NCBI GenBank assembly: GCA_014654035.1
Contig: JACWDQ010000001.1
Location: 81,384 to 145,383 of the forward strand
Reading direction: 5' to 3'
Origin: Pelagibacterales bacterium SAG-MED19
GTDB lineage: Bacteria > Pseudomonadota > Alphaproteobacteria > Pelagibacterales > Pelagibacteraceae
Length of the DNA stretch: 64,000 bases
The notes below the pieces were generated by a model. That model did not search any database and was not told where the DNA came from. It worked only from the letters and a program-made list of their open reading frames with translations. The translations under genes and the position numbers were made by a program. This document shows positions 30,256 to 39,851 of the stretch, in pieces (position 1 is the first letter of the stretch; each line of letters starts with the position of its first letter).

Positions 30256-30938
30256 TATTTGATATTATTAATTAAATTTTTAAAAAATAAAGATCCGTCT
30301 TCTCCAGATAAACTTTGATCAATCATTCTTTCTGGATGAGGCATCATACCTAGAACATTTTTTTCTTTATTAAATATTCCTGCAATATTTTTAATTGAAC
30401 CATTTGGATTAAATTGATCTTCAATTTGACCTTTATCATTACAGTAATAAATTGCTATTTGGTTATTATCTTCAATTTCTTTAAGCTGATCTTTTGTGCA
30501 AAAATAGTTTCCTTCATTATGTGCTATATGAAATTCAAAAATATCTTTATCAAGATTTTTGAAATAAAAGTTTTCTTTATTATCTACCTTAATGAATACA
30601 TTTTTACAGATAAATTCTAAATATTTATTTCTTAACAAAACCCCAGGTACTAAACCTGTTTCAACTAATATTTGAAAACCATTACATATTCCCATAACTA
30701 AACCACCTGATTTTGCAAAATTTATAACTGATTGCATTATTTTAGATTTAGAGGCCATACTTCCACATCTAAGATAATCGCCATAAGAAAAACCACCAGG
30801 TAAAACAACTAAATCGCTTTTTGGTAACTCATTATCATCATGCCATACCATTTTATTTTTAAAACCAAATTTTTTTAAAGCAACATCCATGTCTCTATCA
30901 CAATTTGAACCAGGAAAGGTTATAACAGATGATTTCAT
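30255..30938 (-). CDS. purQ: Phosphoribosylformylglycinamidine synthase, PurQ subunit
   Basis: A 227-residue class I glutamine amidotransferase that supplies ammonia to PurL. It has [24 protein letters not shown], the nucleophile elbow [10 protein letters not shown] with Cys85 and MPHPERM with the catalytic His-Glu. It lies between purS (3-base gap) and purL (1-base overlap), the standard order. Confidence 0.96.
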   Translation of the reverse strand: MKSSVITFPGSNCDRDMDVALKKFGFKNKMVWHDDNELPKSDLVVLPGGFSYGDYLRCGSMASKSKIMQSVINFAKSGGLVMGICNGFQILVETGLVPGVLLRNKYLEFICKNVFIKVDNKENFYFKNLDKDIFEFHIAHNEGNYFCTKDQLKEIEDNNQIAIYYCNDKGQIEDQFNPNGSIKNIAGIFNKEKNVLGMMPHPERMIDQSLSGEDGSLFFKNLINNIK

Positions 30939-30941
30939 TAA

Positions 30942-31184
30942 TTATTGTGTCTCAATAATTTTATAATTTTCAATAACAAGATTAGCTAAAAGTTTTTTAC
31001 ACATATCCTCGACTATTTTTTTGGCTTTAGCTGGGTCACTTTCATTAACATCAATTTCAAAATACTTTCCTTGTCTGACTTCATTTATATCTTTAAAGCC
31101 CATACCATCCAAAGTTTGATGAATCACTTTACCTTGAGGATCTAAAACATCTTTTTTAAGTGTAATAATTGTTGAGATTTTCAT
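30942..31184 (-). CDS. purS: Phosphoribosylformylglycinamidine synthase, PurS subunit
   Basis: An 80-residue PurS: TIITLKKDVLDPQGKVIHQT, DGMGFKDINEVRQGKYFEIDV and a C-terminal LLANLVIENYKI. It bridges PurL and PurQ for ammonia channelling. It overlaps purC by 4 bases. Confidence 0.95.
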   Translation of the reverse strand: MKISTIITLKKDVLDPQGKVIHQTLDGMGFKDINEVRQGKYFEIDVNESDPAKAKKIVEDMCKKLLANLVIENYKIIETQ

Positions 31185-31966
31185 TTTTTTCTTTTTTTGA
31201 CAGATGATAATTGAGTTACATTAACTGCTGATACATTCGATTGTTCATGGAGAATACCTAATCTTTTAGCAACTTCTGTGTATGCTGGTATTAAATCCCC
31301 AAGATCTTTTCTAAATCTGTCTTTATCTAGTTTTTTGTCTGTAATTGAGTCCCATAATCTACAAGTATCTGGACTAATCTCATCTGCAAGAACAATTTGA
31401 GTTTTGCCACTTTCATGGGTTAAACCAAATTCAACTTTAAAATCGACTAATTTTATTCCAACTGCTCTAAACATTCCTAAAAGAAAATCATTAAGCCTAG
31501 AGAGATTTTCATCTATCCAGTCTAATTGATTAATATTTAACCAATTGAAAGTTAAAATATGTTCTCGACTTATAATTGGATCACCTAACTTATCATCTTT
31601 AAGACAGTATTCGATCAACGGACGCTCAAGCACAGTACCATCCTCTATACCAAGTCTTTTTGTTAAAGATCCAGTTGCAATATTTCTTACAACAAATTCT
31701 ATCGGTATAATATCCACTAACTTTACAAGCTGTTCTCTCATATTTAATCTTTTTACTAAATGATTTTTAATTCCAATTTCAGATAAATTTGAAAGAATGT
31801 GTTCAGAAATTCTGTTATTTAAAACTCCTTTACCTTCAATGGTAGATTTTTTTTGATTATTAAATGCAGTTGCATCATCTTTGAAGTACTGAATGACTAA
31901 ATTTTTATCTTGGGTTGCATAAATAATTTTTGCTTTTCCCTCGTATAATTTCTTGCCTTTTTTCAT
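31181..31966 (-). CDS. purC: SAICAR synthetase
   Basis: A 261-residue PurC. It has LYEGKAKIIYAT at the N-terminus, FNNQKKSTIEGKGVLNN, EFVVRNIATGSLTKRLG, DFKVEFG and ADEISPDTCRLWD, all conserved blocks. It joins aspartate to CAIR. One-base overlap with purB upstream and 4 bases with purS downstream. Confidence 0.96.
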   Translation of the reverse strand: MKKGKKLYEGKAKIIYATQDKNLVIQYFKDDATAFNNQKKSTIEGKGVLNNRISEHILSNLSEIGIKNHLVKRLNMREQLVKLVDIIPIEFVVRNIATGSLTKRLGIEDGTVLERPLIEYCLKDDKLGDPIISREHILTFNWLNINQLDWIDENLSRLNDFLLGMFRAVGIKLVDFKVEFGLTHESGKTQIVLADEISPDTCRLWDSITDKKLDKDRFRKDLGDLIPAYTEVAKRLGILHEQSNVSAVNVTQLSSVKKRKK

Positions 31967-33258
31967 TACTTAAAAACTCTTCTAAAAATAAAGTTAACGT
32001 TTTTGAAATGTTTTGAATAACTAAAAATAGACCTTAATCTTTTGGGTGAAATTTTACTCATTATATATTTGTCAGATTGAATGACATTAAACAAATCCAA
32101 GTTTTCAGCAAAACATTTTTTTGCGTAACTTTGAACCATTTTGTAAGATTTTTCTCTACTTAATCCAGTTTTCGTTAGTTCAAGCATTAATTCTTGTGAA
32201 AAAATTAATCCTTTTGTTATGTTTAAATTTTCAAGCATTTTTTTAGGGTAAACAATCATATTGTCCAAAATGTTTGTTAATCTTACCAAAGCAAAATCTA
32301 AAGTTATATTTGCATCAGGGCCAATGTTTCTCTCAACACTAGAATGAGAAATATCTCTCTCATGCCATAAGGCTATGTTTTCTAGGGCAGGGATGACAGC
32401 ACTTCTAACCATTCTTGCAAGCCCAGTTAAATTTTCACTTAATATTGGATTTTTTTTATGAGGCATCGCAGAGGAACCTTTTTGATTTTTTGAAAAATAT
32501 TCTTGTAATTCATAAACTTCAGTTCTTTGAAGGTGTCTGATTTCAGTTGCAACTCTTTCAATTGAGCCAGCTATAATTCCAAGTATAGAAAAATAAAAAG
32601 CATGACGGTCTCTTGGAATAACTTGTGTCGAAATTGGTTCAACTTTTAAATTAAGTTTTTTAGCAACATGTTTTTCAACATTGGGATTAATATTAGCAAA
32701 AGTCCCAACGGCGCCTGATATAGCGCAAGTAGAAACCTCATCTATTGCATCTACTAATCTTTTTTTATTTCTTTTAAACTCTTCATAGAATGATGCTAGC
32801 TTTAAACCAAAGGTAATAGGTTCTGCATGAATACCGTGACTTCTCCCCATACAAGGGGTAAATTTATATCTTCTTGCTTGTTTCTTTAGTACTTTCAAAA
32901 TTTGATCTAAATCTTTTAGAATTATTTTGCCTGATTGTACTAGCTGAATATTAAAACTTGTATCCAACACATCTGATGAAGTCATACCTTGGTGTAAGTA
33001 TCTTGCTTTAATTCCAGCTTTTTCTGTGATTGAAGTTAGAAAAGCAATTACATCATGCTTAACTTGACTTTCGATTTGATGAATTCTTTTTACATTTATT
33101 CTAGATTTTTTTCTTACAACTGATGACACACCTTTTGGAATTTGACCAAGTTTTTCCATTGCTTGAGCAGCAGCTACTTCGACATCTAGCCAAATTTTAT
33201 ATTTGTTTTCTTCTGACCAAATATCAGTAAGTTCTTTTCGCGAGTATCTTTTTATCAT
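31966..33258 (-). CDS. purB: Adenylosuccinate lyase
   Basis: A 430-residue fumarase/aspartase-superfamily enzyme. It starts IKRYSRKELTDIWSEENKY and has QGMTSSDVLDT, GRSHGIHAEP (catalytic His), and the signature loop GSSAMPHKKNPILSE. It acts twice in purine synthesis (SAICAR and adenylosuccinate cleavage). The gene is 3 bases downstream of map. Confidence 0.96.
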   Translation of the reverse strand: MIKRYSRKELTDIWSEENKYKIWLDVEVAAAQAMEKLGQIPKGVSSVVRKKSRINVKRIHQIESQVKHDVIAFLTSITEKAGIKARYLHQGMTSSDVLDTSFNIQLVQSGKIILKDLDQILKVLKKQARRYKFTPCMGRSHGIHAEPITFGLKLASFYEEFKRNKKRLVDAIDEVSTCAISGAVGTFANINPNVEKHVAKKLNLKVEPISTQVIPRDRHAFYFSILGIIAGSIERVATEIRHLQRTEVYELQEYFSKNQKGSSAMPHKKNPILSENLTGLARMVRSAVIPALENIALWHERDISHSSVERNIGPDANITLDFALVRLTNILDNMIVYPKKMLENLNITKGLIFSQELMLELTKTGLSREKSYKMVQSYAKKCFAENLDLFNVIQSDKYIMSKISPKRLRSIFSYSKHFKNVNFIFRRVFK

Positions 33259-33261
33259 TAA

Positions 33262-34035
33262 TTATAAGTATGGGGGCTTTGAATAACCTTTAGCAGATTC
33301 TGTAAAGATTTCATAACCATTTTCTGTAATTCCTAACGTATGTTCAAATTGTGCAGATAAAGATTTATCTTTAGTAACAGCTGTCCAACCATCATTGAGC
33401 ATTTTTACACTGTATTTACCTGCATTGATCATAGGTTCAATCGTAAAAGTCATTCCAGGTCTAATTTCCATTCCAGTGTTTTTGGAACCATAATGTAAAA
33501 TATTTGGAGGTTCATGGAAAGTTGTGCTTATACCGTGACCACAAAAATCTCTTACAACTGAAAAACCTTTATCTTCAACATAAGATTGAATTTCATACCC
33601 GATATCACCAAGTTTAATTCCAGGTTTTAAAATTTTAATAGCTCGCATCATAGACTCATAAGTTGCATTTATTAAATTATTCAATTTAATCGGAGTTTTT
33701 CCAATACAAAACATTCTACTCGTATCTCCATAATGATCATTTATGATAGCAGTAACATCGACATTGATAGCATCGCCATCCTCTAAGATTCTTTCTTCCG
33801 AGGGAATACCATGACAAACCACGTGATTTAGAGAAGTACATAAAGACTTTGTAAATCCTCTATAATAAAGTGGAGCAGAATATCCACCATTATCTCTTAT
33901 GAATTCGTATCCAAGTTTATCAATATAAGCTGTTGAGACGCCTTCTTTAATATTTTCAGTCAGCATATCTAGAGTTTGAGCAGCTAGTTTGCCTGCTATT
34001 CTCATTTTTTCAAATTTTTCTAAATAATCACTCAT
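33262..34035 (-). CDS. map: Methionine aminopeptidase, type I
   Basis: A 257-residue type I enzyme that removes the initiator methionine. Metal and active-site blocks are visible: NHVVCHGIP, DGDAINVDVTAIINDHYGDTSRMF, GHGISTTFHEPPNI, MTFTIEPMI and the final QFEHTLGITENG. Its 5' end overlaps the sfsA 3' end by 8 bases. Confidence 0.95.
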   Translation of the reverse strand: MSDYLEKFEKMRIAGKLAAQTLDMLTENIKEGVSTAYIDKLGYEFIRDNGGYSAPLYYRGFTKSLCTSLNHVVCHGIPSEERILEDGDAINVDVTAIINDHYGDTSRMFCIGKTPIKLNNLINATYESMMRAIKILKPGIKLGDIGYEIQSYVEDKGFSVVRDFCGHGISTTFHEPPNILHYGSKNTGMEIRPGMTFTIEPMINAGKYSVKMLNDGWTAVTKDKSLSAQFEHTLGITENGYEIFTESAKGYSKPPYL

Positions 34036-34726
34036 CTATAATTTTTAATTTTTTTTCTATAAAAATTTCTTTTGAACTTATATTACATCTATAAGCTAAA
34101 AAATTAACCCCTGCTTTTTTTGCAGTTAAATAATTCTTATAGTATTCACCATCAATATCACTAGCTATCTTAAAATTTTCCATATTTTGGATTTGCACTA
34201 GAAATATTAAGTATGATTTATAACCCTTTTTTATGGCATCAATAAGGGTAATTAAATGCTTAGAACCTCTTGAGGTAATTGCATCAGGAAATTCAGCAGT
34301 TTTTTTGTTTCTAAAAAGAGTAACGTTTTTAACTTCTATAAAAGTTTTTTGTTTATTTCTTTCAATTAAAAAATCAAATCTTGTTTCTTTATTGAAAAAA
34401 ACCTCAGGTTTAATCGATTTACTTTCTTTTAATTCTTTAATTAAATTATTTTTAAGACCGTGATTAACAATTTTATTTGCCATATGGGTGTTAACTCCAA
34501 CCAAATTTTTATGCGCTTTTATTATCTCTAATCCATATTTTAATTTTCTTTTAGGATCATCATGTTTAAGTAAATAAACCTCATTTCCCTCTTTTAGCAG
34601 TCCCTTCATTGAACCAGTATTTGGGCAATGGGCTGTAACGACTTCTTTATCTATTTTAACATCAACAAAAAAACGTTTATATCTTTTGATTAATTTGCCT
34701 TTTATTAAAGACTTGGTAAATTCCAT
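34028..34726 (-). CDS. sfsA: SfsA-family protein
   Basis: I start this gene at the ATG at 34726 (232 residues, MEFTKSLIKGKL...), because a longer in-frame start would overlap the divergent gene and adds a non-conserved hydrophobic stretch. Family motifs are HCPNTGSMKGLL, EFPDAITSRGSKHL and the restriction-endonuclease-like core FDFLIE...FIEVKNVTL. SfsA was named for sugar fermentation stimulation; the fold suggests nucleic-acid binding or cleavage. The role here is not known. Confidence 0.87.
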   Translation of the reverse strand: MEFTKSLIKGKLIKRYKRFFVDVKIDKEVVTAHCPNTGSMKGLLKEGNEVYLLKHDDPKRKLKYGLEIIKAHKNLVGVNTHMANKIVNHGLKNNLIKELKESKSIKPEVFFNKETRFDFLIERNKQKTFIEVKNVTLFRNKKTAEFPDAITSRGSKHLITLIDAIKKGYKSYLIFLVQIQNMENFKIASDIDGEYYKNYLTAKKAGVNFLAYRCNISSKEIFIEKKLKIIDE

Positions 34727-34746
34727 ATTCAAATTATATATACAAA

Positions 34747-35496
34747 ATGAGCAAAAAAACAAAAGTAAATGCTGCAATATTAATTATTGGTAACGAAATT
34801 CTTTCAGGAAGAACTCAGGACACAAACACAAGTACTCTAGCAATTTGGCTTAACTCGATTGGTGTTAAAGTAAATGAAGTAAGAGTAATACCTGACGTTG
34901 AAAAAATTATTGTTAATACTCTTAACATCTTAAGAAAAGAAAATGATTATGTTTTTACCACAGGTGGCATTGGCCCCACACACGATGATATTACAGCAGA
35001 ATCAGTTTCAAAAGCTTTTGGTGTAAAATATGAGATACATAAAGAAGCCTTTAAGATTTTAGAAGCATACTATAATTTGGGAGAATTTAATGAGGGAAGA
35101 CAAAAAATGGTATGGATGCCAGAAAATGCAGTGTTAATTCTGAATCCAACAAGTGGTGCTCCAGGATTTGGTATTGGAAATGTATTTTGTCTCCCAGGTG
35201 TGCCATCAATATTAAAATCGATGTTAGGAGGTTTAAAAAATAGAATAGTAGGTGGAGAGCCAATTTTAAGTCTTACTATAAGCTTGAAAACTGTTGAAAG
35301 TGAAATTGCGAGTTCTTTAACTAAAGTACAAGATCAAAATAAAGATGTTGAAATAGGCAGCTATCCGTTTTTCCATGCTGGTAAACTTGGAGTATCAATT
35401 GTAATGAGATCAGAAAATCAATCAAAAATTGATAATTGCAACTTACAGATTCTAAAATTTGTAAAAGAAAAAAAAATTGAAGTAGTTGATAGATAG
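34747..35496 (+). CDS. CinA N-terminal (molybdopterin-binding-like) domain protein
   Basis: A 249-residue protein with the MoaB/Mog-like fold of CinA: AAILIIGNEILSGRTQDTN, FTTGGIGPTHDDITAES and LPGVPSILKSML. The C-terminal PncC-type NMN deamidase domain of full CinA is absent. Such short forms are often called CinA-like; nucleotide or ADP-ribose hydrolysis is a possible activity. Its ATG is 20 bases from the divergent sfsA start. Confidence 0.83.
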   Translation: MSKKTKVNAAILIIGNEILSGRTQDTNTSTLAIWLNSIGVKVNEVRVIPDVEKIIVNTLNILRKENDYVFTTGGIGPTHDDITAESVSKAFGVKYEIHKEAFKILEAYYNLGEFNEGRQKMVWMPENAVLILNPTSGAPGFGIGNVFCLPGVPSILKSMLGGLKNRIVGGEPILSLTISLKTVESEIASSLTKVQDQNKDVEIGSYPFFHAGKLGVSIVMRSENQSKIDNCNLQILKFVKEKKIEVVDR

Positions 35497-35504
35497 TTGA
35501 AAAA

Positions 35505-36263
35505 TTAAATTATTTGGCCACCATGAAATCTTAAAATTTCTTTTCTTCTTTTTGAAAATGGATTAATTCTAGAAAAAATTCCAATTGGGTCAAAAGTTAA
35601 TACAATTACTTTTCTTGGTTCAATTCTATATTTAAAATTCGAATGAATTCCATGAGTATCAAAAAGTATTACATCTCCAGGTTTCCCCCAGATTTCATCA
35701 AGTTTTTTTGAGTTATCTGGAAAACGAGTTTCTTCATAATTAATCCATGTTTTAATTCTCATTTGATCACCTTTTAAATAGTATATTGGATGAGATTCTT
35801 TAGTATTCTTTGAAATCCAAATATAAACTTTTAAGCGATTATATTTACTGTCATGATGCGGCTGCCATGAAGAAGTATTTGATTTTTTATTATCTAAGTA
35901 ATGATATTGATTTTGATATGTATATAAAGATTTTCCTAAATAGCTATTAATTATACCCATTATATTTTTATCTTTAAGATATTCAAAAATTTGATTTAAA
36001 TCTTGTTTATCTAAATCATTTGTTTGAACTACATTTACATCTTTATTATCAAATTTATGATATTTTTTTTCTAAATATTCTAAAAAATCTAATGGTATTT
36101 TACTATGAAAATGCAAATATCCGTCATTAATCAAATCTTTAAGATTTTCTTTATCTTTAAATAAAAGATAACTAATTTTTAAAATTTTTTTCTTATATAC
36201 GAAAAAAACTTGTCTAAGAATTTGTACCCATAATTTTGAAAATCTTAAAAATATATTCATCAA
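35505..36263 (-). CDS. PhyH-family 2-oxoglutarate/Fe(II) dioxygenase
   Basis: A 252-residue phytanoyl-CoA-dioxygenase-like enzyme. The iron triad is visible as H136-x-D138 (QPHHDSKYN) and distal H207 (DTHGIHSNF), with a basic residue after it (EPRKVI) for 2-oxoglutarate. Substrate unknown. It is the first gene of the accessory region, and a second PhyH gene lies about 5 kb further on. Composition is more AT-rich than the pur genes. Confidence 0.75.
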   Translation of the reverse strand: MMNIFLRFSKLWVQILRQVFFVYKKKILKISYLLFKDKENLKDLINDGYLHFHSKIPLDFLEYLEKKYHKFDNKDVNVVQTNDLDKQDLNQIFEYLKDKNIMGIINSYLGKSLYTYQNQYHYLDNKKSNTSSWQPHHDSKYNRLKVYIWISKNTKESHPIYYLKGDQMRIKTWINYEETRFPDNSKKLDEIWGKPGDVILFDTHGIHSNFKYRIEPRKVIVLTFDPIGIFSRINPFSKRRKEILRFHGGQII

Positions 36264-36410
36264 AAAAAATTATATATCAAATATTATATATTATCATTAT
36301 TTGTTCAATCATCTTTATTCTAAAAATTGAATAATATTTTTATTTAAATAAATAAGATATATATATAGTTTTTAGATTAAATAAGTTAAAAATTACAAAT
36401 TTTAACAATT
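36264..36410. other. Divergent AT-rich spacer
   Basis: 147 bases, almost only A and T, between the divergent PhyH and AIG2-like genes. It could hold promoters for both, but so many TATA-like strings occur that I cannot pick one. No repeat or RNA gene seen. Confidence 0.4.
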
Positions 36411-36815
36411 ATGCTATATTTTGCTTATGGAAGTAATCTTCATCACTTTCAAATGAAAAAAAGATGTAAAGACAGCTTGTTTATCAAAAAGATAAATTTA
36501 AAAAATTTTAGATTAACATTTAGAAGTAAATATAAGGCAGCAGATATAGAACATAAAAAAAACTCTTTTGTTCCAGGTGGACTTTTTGAAATATCTAAAA
36601 ATGATGAAAAAAAATTAGATATTTACGAAGATTATCCAAATTTATATAAAAAATATTATTTTAATTATTATGGAAAAAAAGTAATGACCTATACAATGGT
36701 TAAAAAATCAATGTTTAGATTTCCAACAGAAAGATATTTGAATATTGTAACAAAAGGATACAAGAATTGTGAACTAGATTTAAGATATCTTAAAAAAGCA
36801 TTACAAAATAAATAA
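36411..36815 (+). CDS. Gamma-glutamylcyclotransferase-like (AIG2 family) protein
   Basis: A 134-residue protein opening with YFAYGSNL (residues 3-10), the phosphate/gamma-glutamyl-binding loop of the GGCT fold, followed by VPGGLFEIS and KLDIYEDYPNLYKKYY, where the acidic catalytic residue of the family falls. It probably acts on gamma-glutamyl or similar amides; no specific substrate can be given. Confidence 0.75.
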   Translation: MLYFAYGSNLHHFQMKKRCKDSLFIKKINLKNFRLTFRSKYKAADIEHKKNSFVPGGLFEISKNDEKKLDIYEDYPNLYKKYYFNYYGKKVMTYTMVKKSMFRFPTERYLNIVTKGYKNCELDLRYLKKALQNK

Positions 36816-36826
36816 ATCTTTTTTAA

Positions 36827-37429
36827 TTAAAAGGTTTCAAAAATTTTAAGACTTCTTGTCTTACTGCCAATTATAGAAAAAATTAATTTAAATTCTTTTG
36901 GATATGTTCCTTTATAATTATTTATAGCAATGATATACTTTTTTTGTTTGGGAAAGATTTTTTTAAACCTCTTTAAGAATTTATTTCTATCCTTCACTTT
37001 TTTGAAAGGATCAACCAAAATAAAGCATCTTGAATTAAATTTCTTTAAGTCATAACTGAATATATCACCACAAAAAAGCTTTACATTGATATTTTTAAAT
37101 TTTAGTGCTGATTTATGAACTTCTTTATCAAACTCTATTCCATAAGATTTAATTTTACTTATGGTGCTAATAAAATTTACAACTCTTCCGTAGCCTGACC
37201 CTACATCAACAATAGATTTAATTTTTTTTCTCTTCAGAAACTTTGATACCTCATGAAGAAAGTAATAAATACTAGGAACAGTGTCAGTTCTTAAAGAATT
37301 ATTTTGGACTTTAATTTTTGGTAAAAATTCATTGAATCGGATGGTATAAAAAATTTCAAAAAAAAGTACTTTAAAAAAAATCTTATGATACGACTTAATA
37401 AAGTTGAAAAAATAATTAGTTTTTTTCAT
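36827..37429 (-). CDS. Class I SAM-dependent methyltransferase
   Basis: A 200-residue methyltransferase. SAM loop VDVGSGYGR is at residues 74-82, followed by SYGIEFDKEVHKSA (acidic ribose-binding residue) and CFILVDPFKK. The N-terminal 35 residues are basic and aromatic and may lie at the membrane. Substrate unknown. It converges with the AIG2-like gene. Confidence 0.7.
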   Translation of the reverse strand: MKKTNYFFNFIKSYHKIFFKVLFFEIFYTIRFNEFLPKIKVQNNSLRTDTVPSIYYFLHEVSKFLKRKKIKSIVDVGSGYGRVVNFISTISKIKSYGIEFDKEVHKSALKFKNINVKLFCGDIFSYDLKKFNSRCFILVDPFKKVKDRNKFLKRFKKIFPKQKKYIIAINNYKGTYPKEFKLIFSIIGSKTRSLKIFETF

Positions 37430-37507
37430 AAATTTAAACTATTAAAGTAGAGTATTAATCAAAAATGTGTATCTTGTCTGAAAAATTTTATATATAGAAA
37501 TATTACC

Positions 37508-38722
37508 ATGAAAATCCCAAAAACAATAAAAATAAAGAAATGCAGACTGTGTAAAAATAAAAAACTTAAACAAATTTACAACTTTGGGAATCATTTTGTA
37601 AGTAATTTTGTTAATAAATCTGAAATTAAAAAAGGTGTTAAGGCACCATTAAACTTAGTTTACTGTAAAAATTGTCAATTACTCCAGTTAGAACATTCTG
37701 CACCACAAGAAATAATGTATAAAAAATTTTACTGGTATAAATCAGGGATTACCAAAACTATGCGAGATGGTTTGAAAGAACTTTATCAGGATATTAAAAA
37801 AAATTGTAAAATAAAACCAGGTGATGTTATCCTTGATATTGGTGCTAATGATGGAACTTTTTTAAAATATTTCAAAAAAGATCGTATCATTACAATCGGA
37901 TGTGAGCCTGCAAATAATCTAAAAAATGAATTAAAAAAAAATTGTCATTATATGATTAATGATTTTTGGCATACTAAACATATGAAAAAAATACCTACTA
38001 AACATCAAAAACTAAAAGTAGTTTCTGCGATAGGTATGTTTTATGATTTAGAAGATCCGTCTGAATTTATAAAACATGCTGCAGACGCACTTGATGATGA
38101 TGGTATTTTTGTTGCTCAATTAATGTGTTCTCATTCAATGTTTAAAACTAATGATTTAGGAAATATTTGTCACGAACACTTAGAATACTATTCTTATAAT
38201 TCACTTAAATATTTATTTGAAAAAAATGGATTAAAAATATTTAAAATGAGTGAAAATAAAATTAATGGAGGTTCATATAGAATTTATTGTAAAAAAAATA
38301 TTAAAAAATCCATAAGATATAAGGAACAAGCGAGTTATAGTGAAATAATTAAATTTGTAAAAAGAGTTAAAGATAACAAAAAAAGAACTTTAAAATTTAT
38401 CAAAGAAAATAATCAAAAGGGAAAGAAAATATTTCTTTATGGAGCTTCAACTAAAGGAAATACTTTATTACAGTATTATGGATTAACTAATAAAGAAATT
38501 CCATATGCTGCAGAACGAACAAAAACAAAATGGGGTAAATATACAATTGGTTCTGGAGTAAAAATATTATCTGAGAAAAAAGCTAGAAACCTAAAACCTG
38601 ATTATTTCTTTGTTATGCCGTATGGCTTTATTAAAGAATTTATTAAAAGAGAAAAGAAGTGGCTTAAAATGGGTGGAAAGTTTATATTACCATATCCCAA
38701 ATTTAAAATTTTGAATAAATGA
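37508..38722 (+). CDS. Zinc-binding C-methyltransferase-like protein (NDP-sugar type)
   Basis: A 404-residue three-part protein like NDP-hexose C-methyltransferases. The N-terminal zinc-finger has C-x2-C at C12/C15 and YCKNC further on. The central SAM domain has VILDIGANDGTFLKYF. The C-terminal domain has KKIFLYGASTKGNTLLQYY and ends with FVMPYGFIKEF. Such proteins methylate nucleotide sugars or act in surface sugar decoration. Its stop overlaps the GT2 start by 4 bases, so it heads an operon with GT2, cupin and aminotransferase genes. Confidence 0.82.
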   Translation: MKIPKTIKIKKCRLCKNKKLKQIYNFGNHFVSNFVNKSEIKKGVKAPLNLVYCKNCQLLQLEHSAPQEIMYKKFYWYKSGITKTMRDGLKELYQDIKKNCKIKPGDVILDIGANDGTFLKYFKKDRIITIGCEPANNLKNELKKNCHYMINDFWHTKHMKKIPTKHQKLKVVSAIGMFYDLEDPSEFIKHAADALDDDGIFVAQLMCSHSMFKTNDLGNICHEHLEYYSYNSLKYLFEKNGLKIFKMSENKINGGSYRIYCKKNIKKSIRYKEQASYSEIIKFVKRVKDNKKRTLKFIKENNQKGKKIFLYGASTKGNTLLQYYGLTNKEIPYAAERTKTKWGKYTIGSGVKILSEKKARNLKPDYFFVMPYGFIKEFIKREKKWLKMGGKFILPYPKFKILNK

Positions 38723-39414
38723 TTGGAAAAACTTCTATTATCTTATCTACATATAACGAAGCAAAAATTATTAAAAATACTGTTAAAGAAATTTTTGAAA
38801 AAGTTAAAAATGTTGAAATAATTTTAGTTGACGATAACTCAAACGATGGAACAATTGAACAGTTAAAAAATTTTAAAAATGAAAATTTAAAAATTTATGA
38901 AAGAAAGCATAGAGGATTAGCATCAGCTTTTTTATTAGGGATGATAAATACAACAGGGGATTATATTGGGTGGACTGATTCCAATATGCCACAACTGACG
39001 AAATATTTTGAAGAAATGAAAATAAAATTAGACGAATTTGATTTCGTTCTGTTGTCGAGATATGTTGAAGGCGGGGGTGATCAAAGATCATCATTGAGAA
39101 TTTTGTCTAGCAGAATTTTAAATTCATTTTGTAGAATTATTTTAGGTAATGAGATTAAAGACTATACCAGCGGTATTTTTCTTATGAAAAGAGAAGTTTT
39201 AAATAAAGGTGTACCAATTGCTTATGGCCATGGGGAATTTTTTATCGAATTTTTATATAAACTAAAAAAAAATAATGTAAAAATTTTAGAACTTCCTTAT
39301 GTGCAGCCTCCCGATGAAGAAGGAAGTAAAACAGCCTCAAGTTTACTTAGATTTTTAGTATTAGGTTTAAATTATTTTATTAGAATACTTATTATTAGAT
39401 TTAGAATAAATTAA
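38719..39414 (+). CDS. GT2-family glycosyltransferase (DPM1-like)
   Basis: A 231-residue GT-A glycosyltransferase: SIILSTYNEAKIIKN, VEIILVDDNSNDGT, the donor-site YIGWTDSNMPQ where DxD normally lies, and DYTSGIFLMKREVL. It resembles dolichol/polyprenyl-phosphate mannose synthases, which use nucleotide sugars at the cytoplasmic membrane face. No C-terminal GtrA membrane domain. Operonic with neighbours on both sides. Confidence 0.8.
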   Translation: MIGKTSIILSTYNEAKIIKNTVKEIFEKVKNVEIILVDDNSNDGTIEQLKNFKNENLKIYERKHRGLASAFLLGMINTTGDYIGWTDSNMPQLTKYFEEMKIKLDEFDFVLLSRYVEGGGDQRSSLRILSSRILNSFCRIILGNEIKDYTSGIFLMKREVLNKGVPIAYGHGEFFIEFLYKLKKNNVKILELPYVQPPDEEGSKTASSLLRFLVLGLNYFIRILIIRFRIN

Positions 39415-39419
39415 AAATA

Positions 39420-39851
39420 ATGATTGAAAAAATTTTTAATAAAAAAAAACTATATGCATTAATTGTTAGAAGTAGCTATAAAAAAAAGAAAGGAGTGAGT
39501 TTTTTTACAGATGATAAAGCCACCCAACAATTTGGCTACATGAATCATAAAAAAGGCTATGATATTTTACCCCATAGACATAATAAACGTTATTCAAAAA
39601 TATTTTGGACCACCGAAGTTATAATCATACTTGATGGAATTTTAAGGGTAGATTTTTATAATGATCAAGAGAAATATCTCCATAGTAAAAAACTTTATAA
39701 AAATGATTTAATTATGTTATCTGCAGGAGGACATGGTTTTAAAGTTTTAAAAGATGTAAAGATGATTGAGGTAAAACAAGGACCATACTCTCTAACAATG
39801 GATAAAATAAAGTTTAATCAAGTAGATGAAAAAAAAATTAAAATCAAATAA
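39420..39851 (+). CDS. Cupin-fold protein
   Basis: A 143-residue single-domain cupin: GYDILPHRHNKRYSKIFW, ILDGILRVDFYND and LSAGGHGFKVL. The position before a DegT aminotransferase, and the fold, recall sugar-modifying cupins, but canonical FdtA motifs are not clear, so the activity stays open. It overlaps the aminotransferase gene by 26 bases, a strong sign of coupled translation. Confidence 0.7.
   Translation: MIEKIFNKKKLYALIVRSSYKKKKGVSFFTDDKATQQFGYMNHKKGYDILPHRHNKRYSKIFWTTEVIIILDGILRVDFYNDQEKYLHSKKLYKNDLIMLSAGGHGFKVLKDVKMIEVKQGPYSLTMDKIKFNQVDEKKIKIK

Noticed and set aside
10395..31000. Glycine, SAM-V or other riboswitches before biosynthetic genes
   Set aside because: SAR11 genomes are known to use some of these, but the leaders in this window are mostly under 70 bases and I found no matching conserved core.
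34727..34777. Longer start for sfsA
   Set aside because: It would overlap the divergent CinA-like gene and adds 17 residues that are not part of the family.
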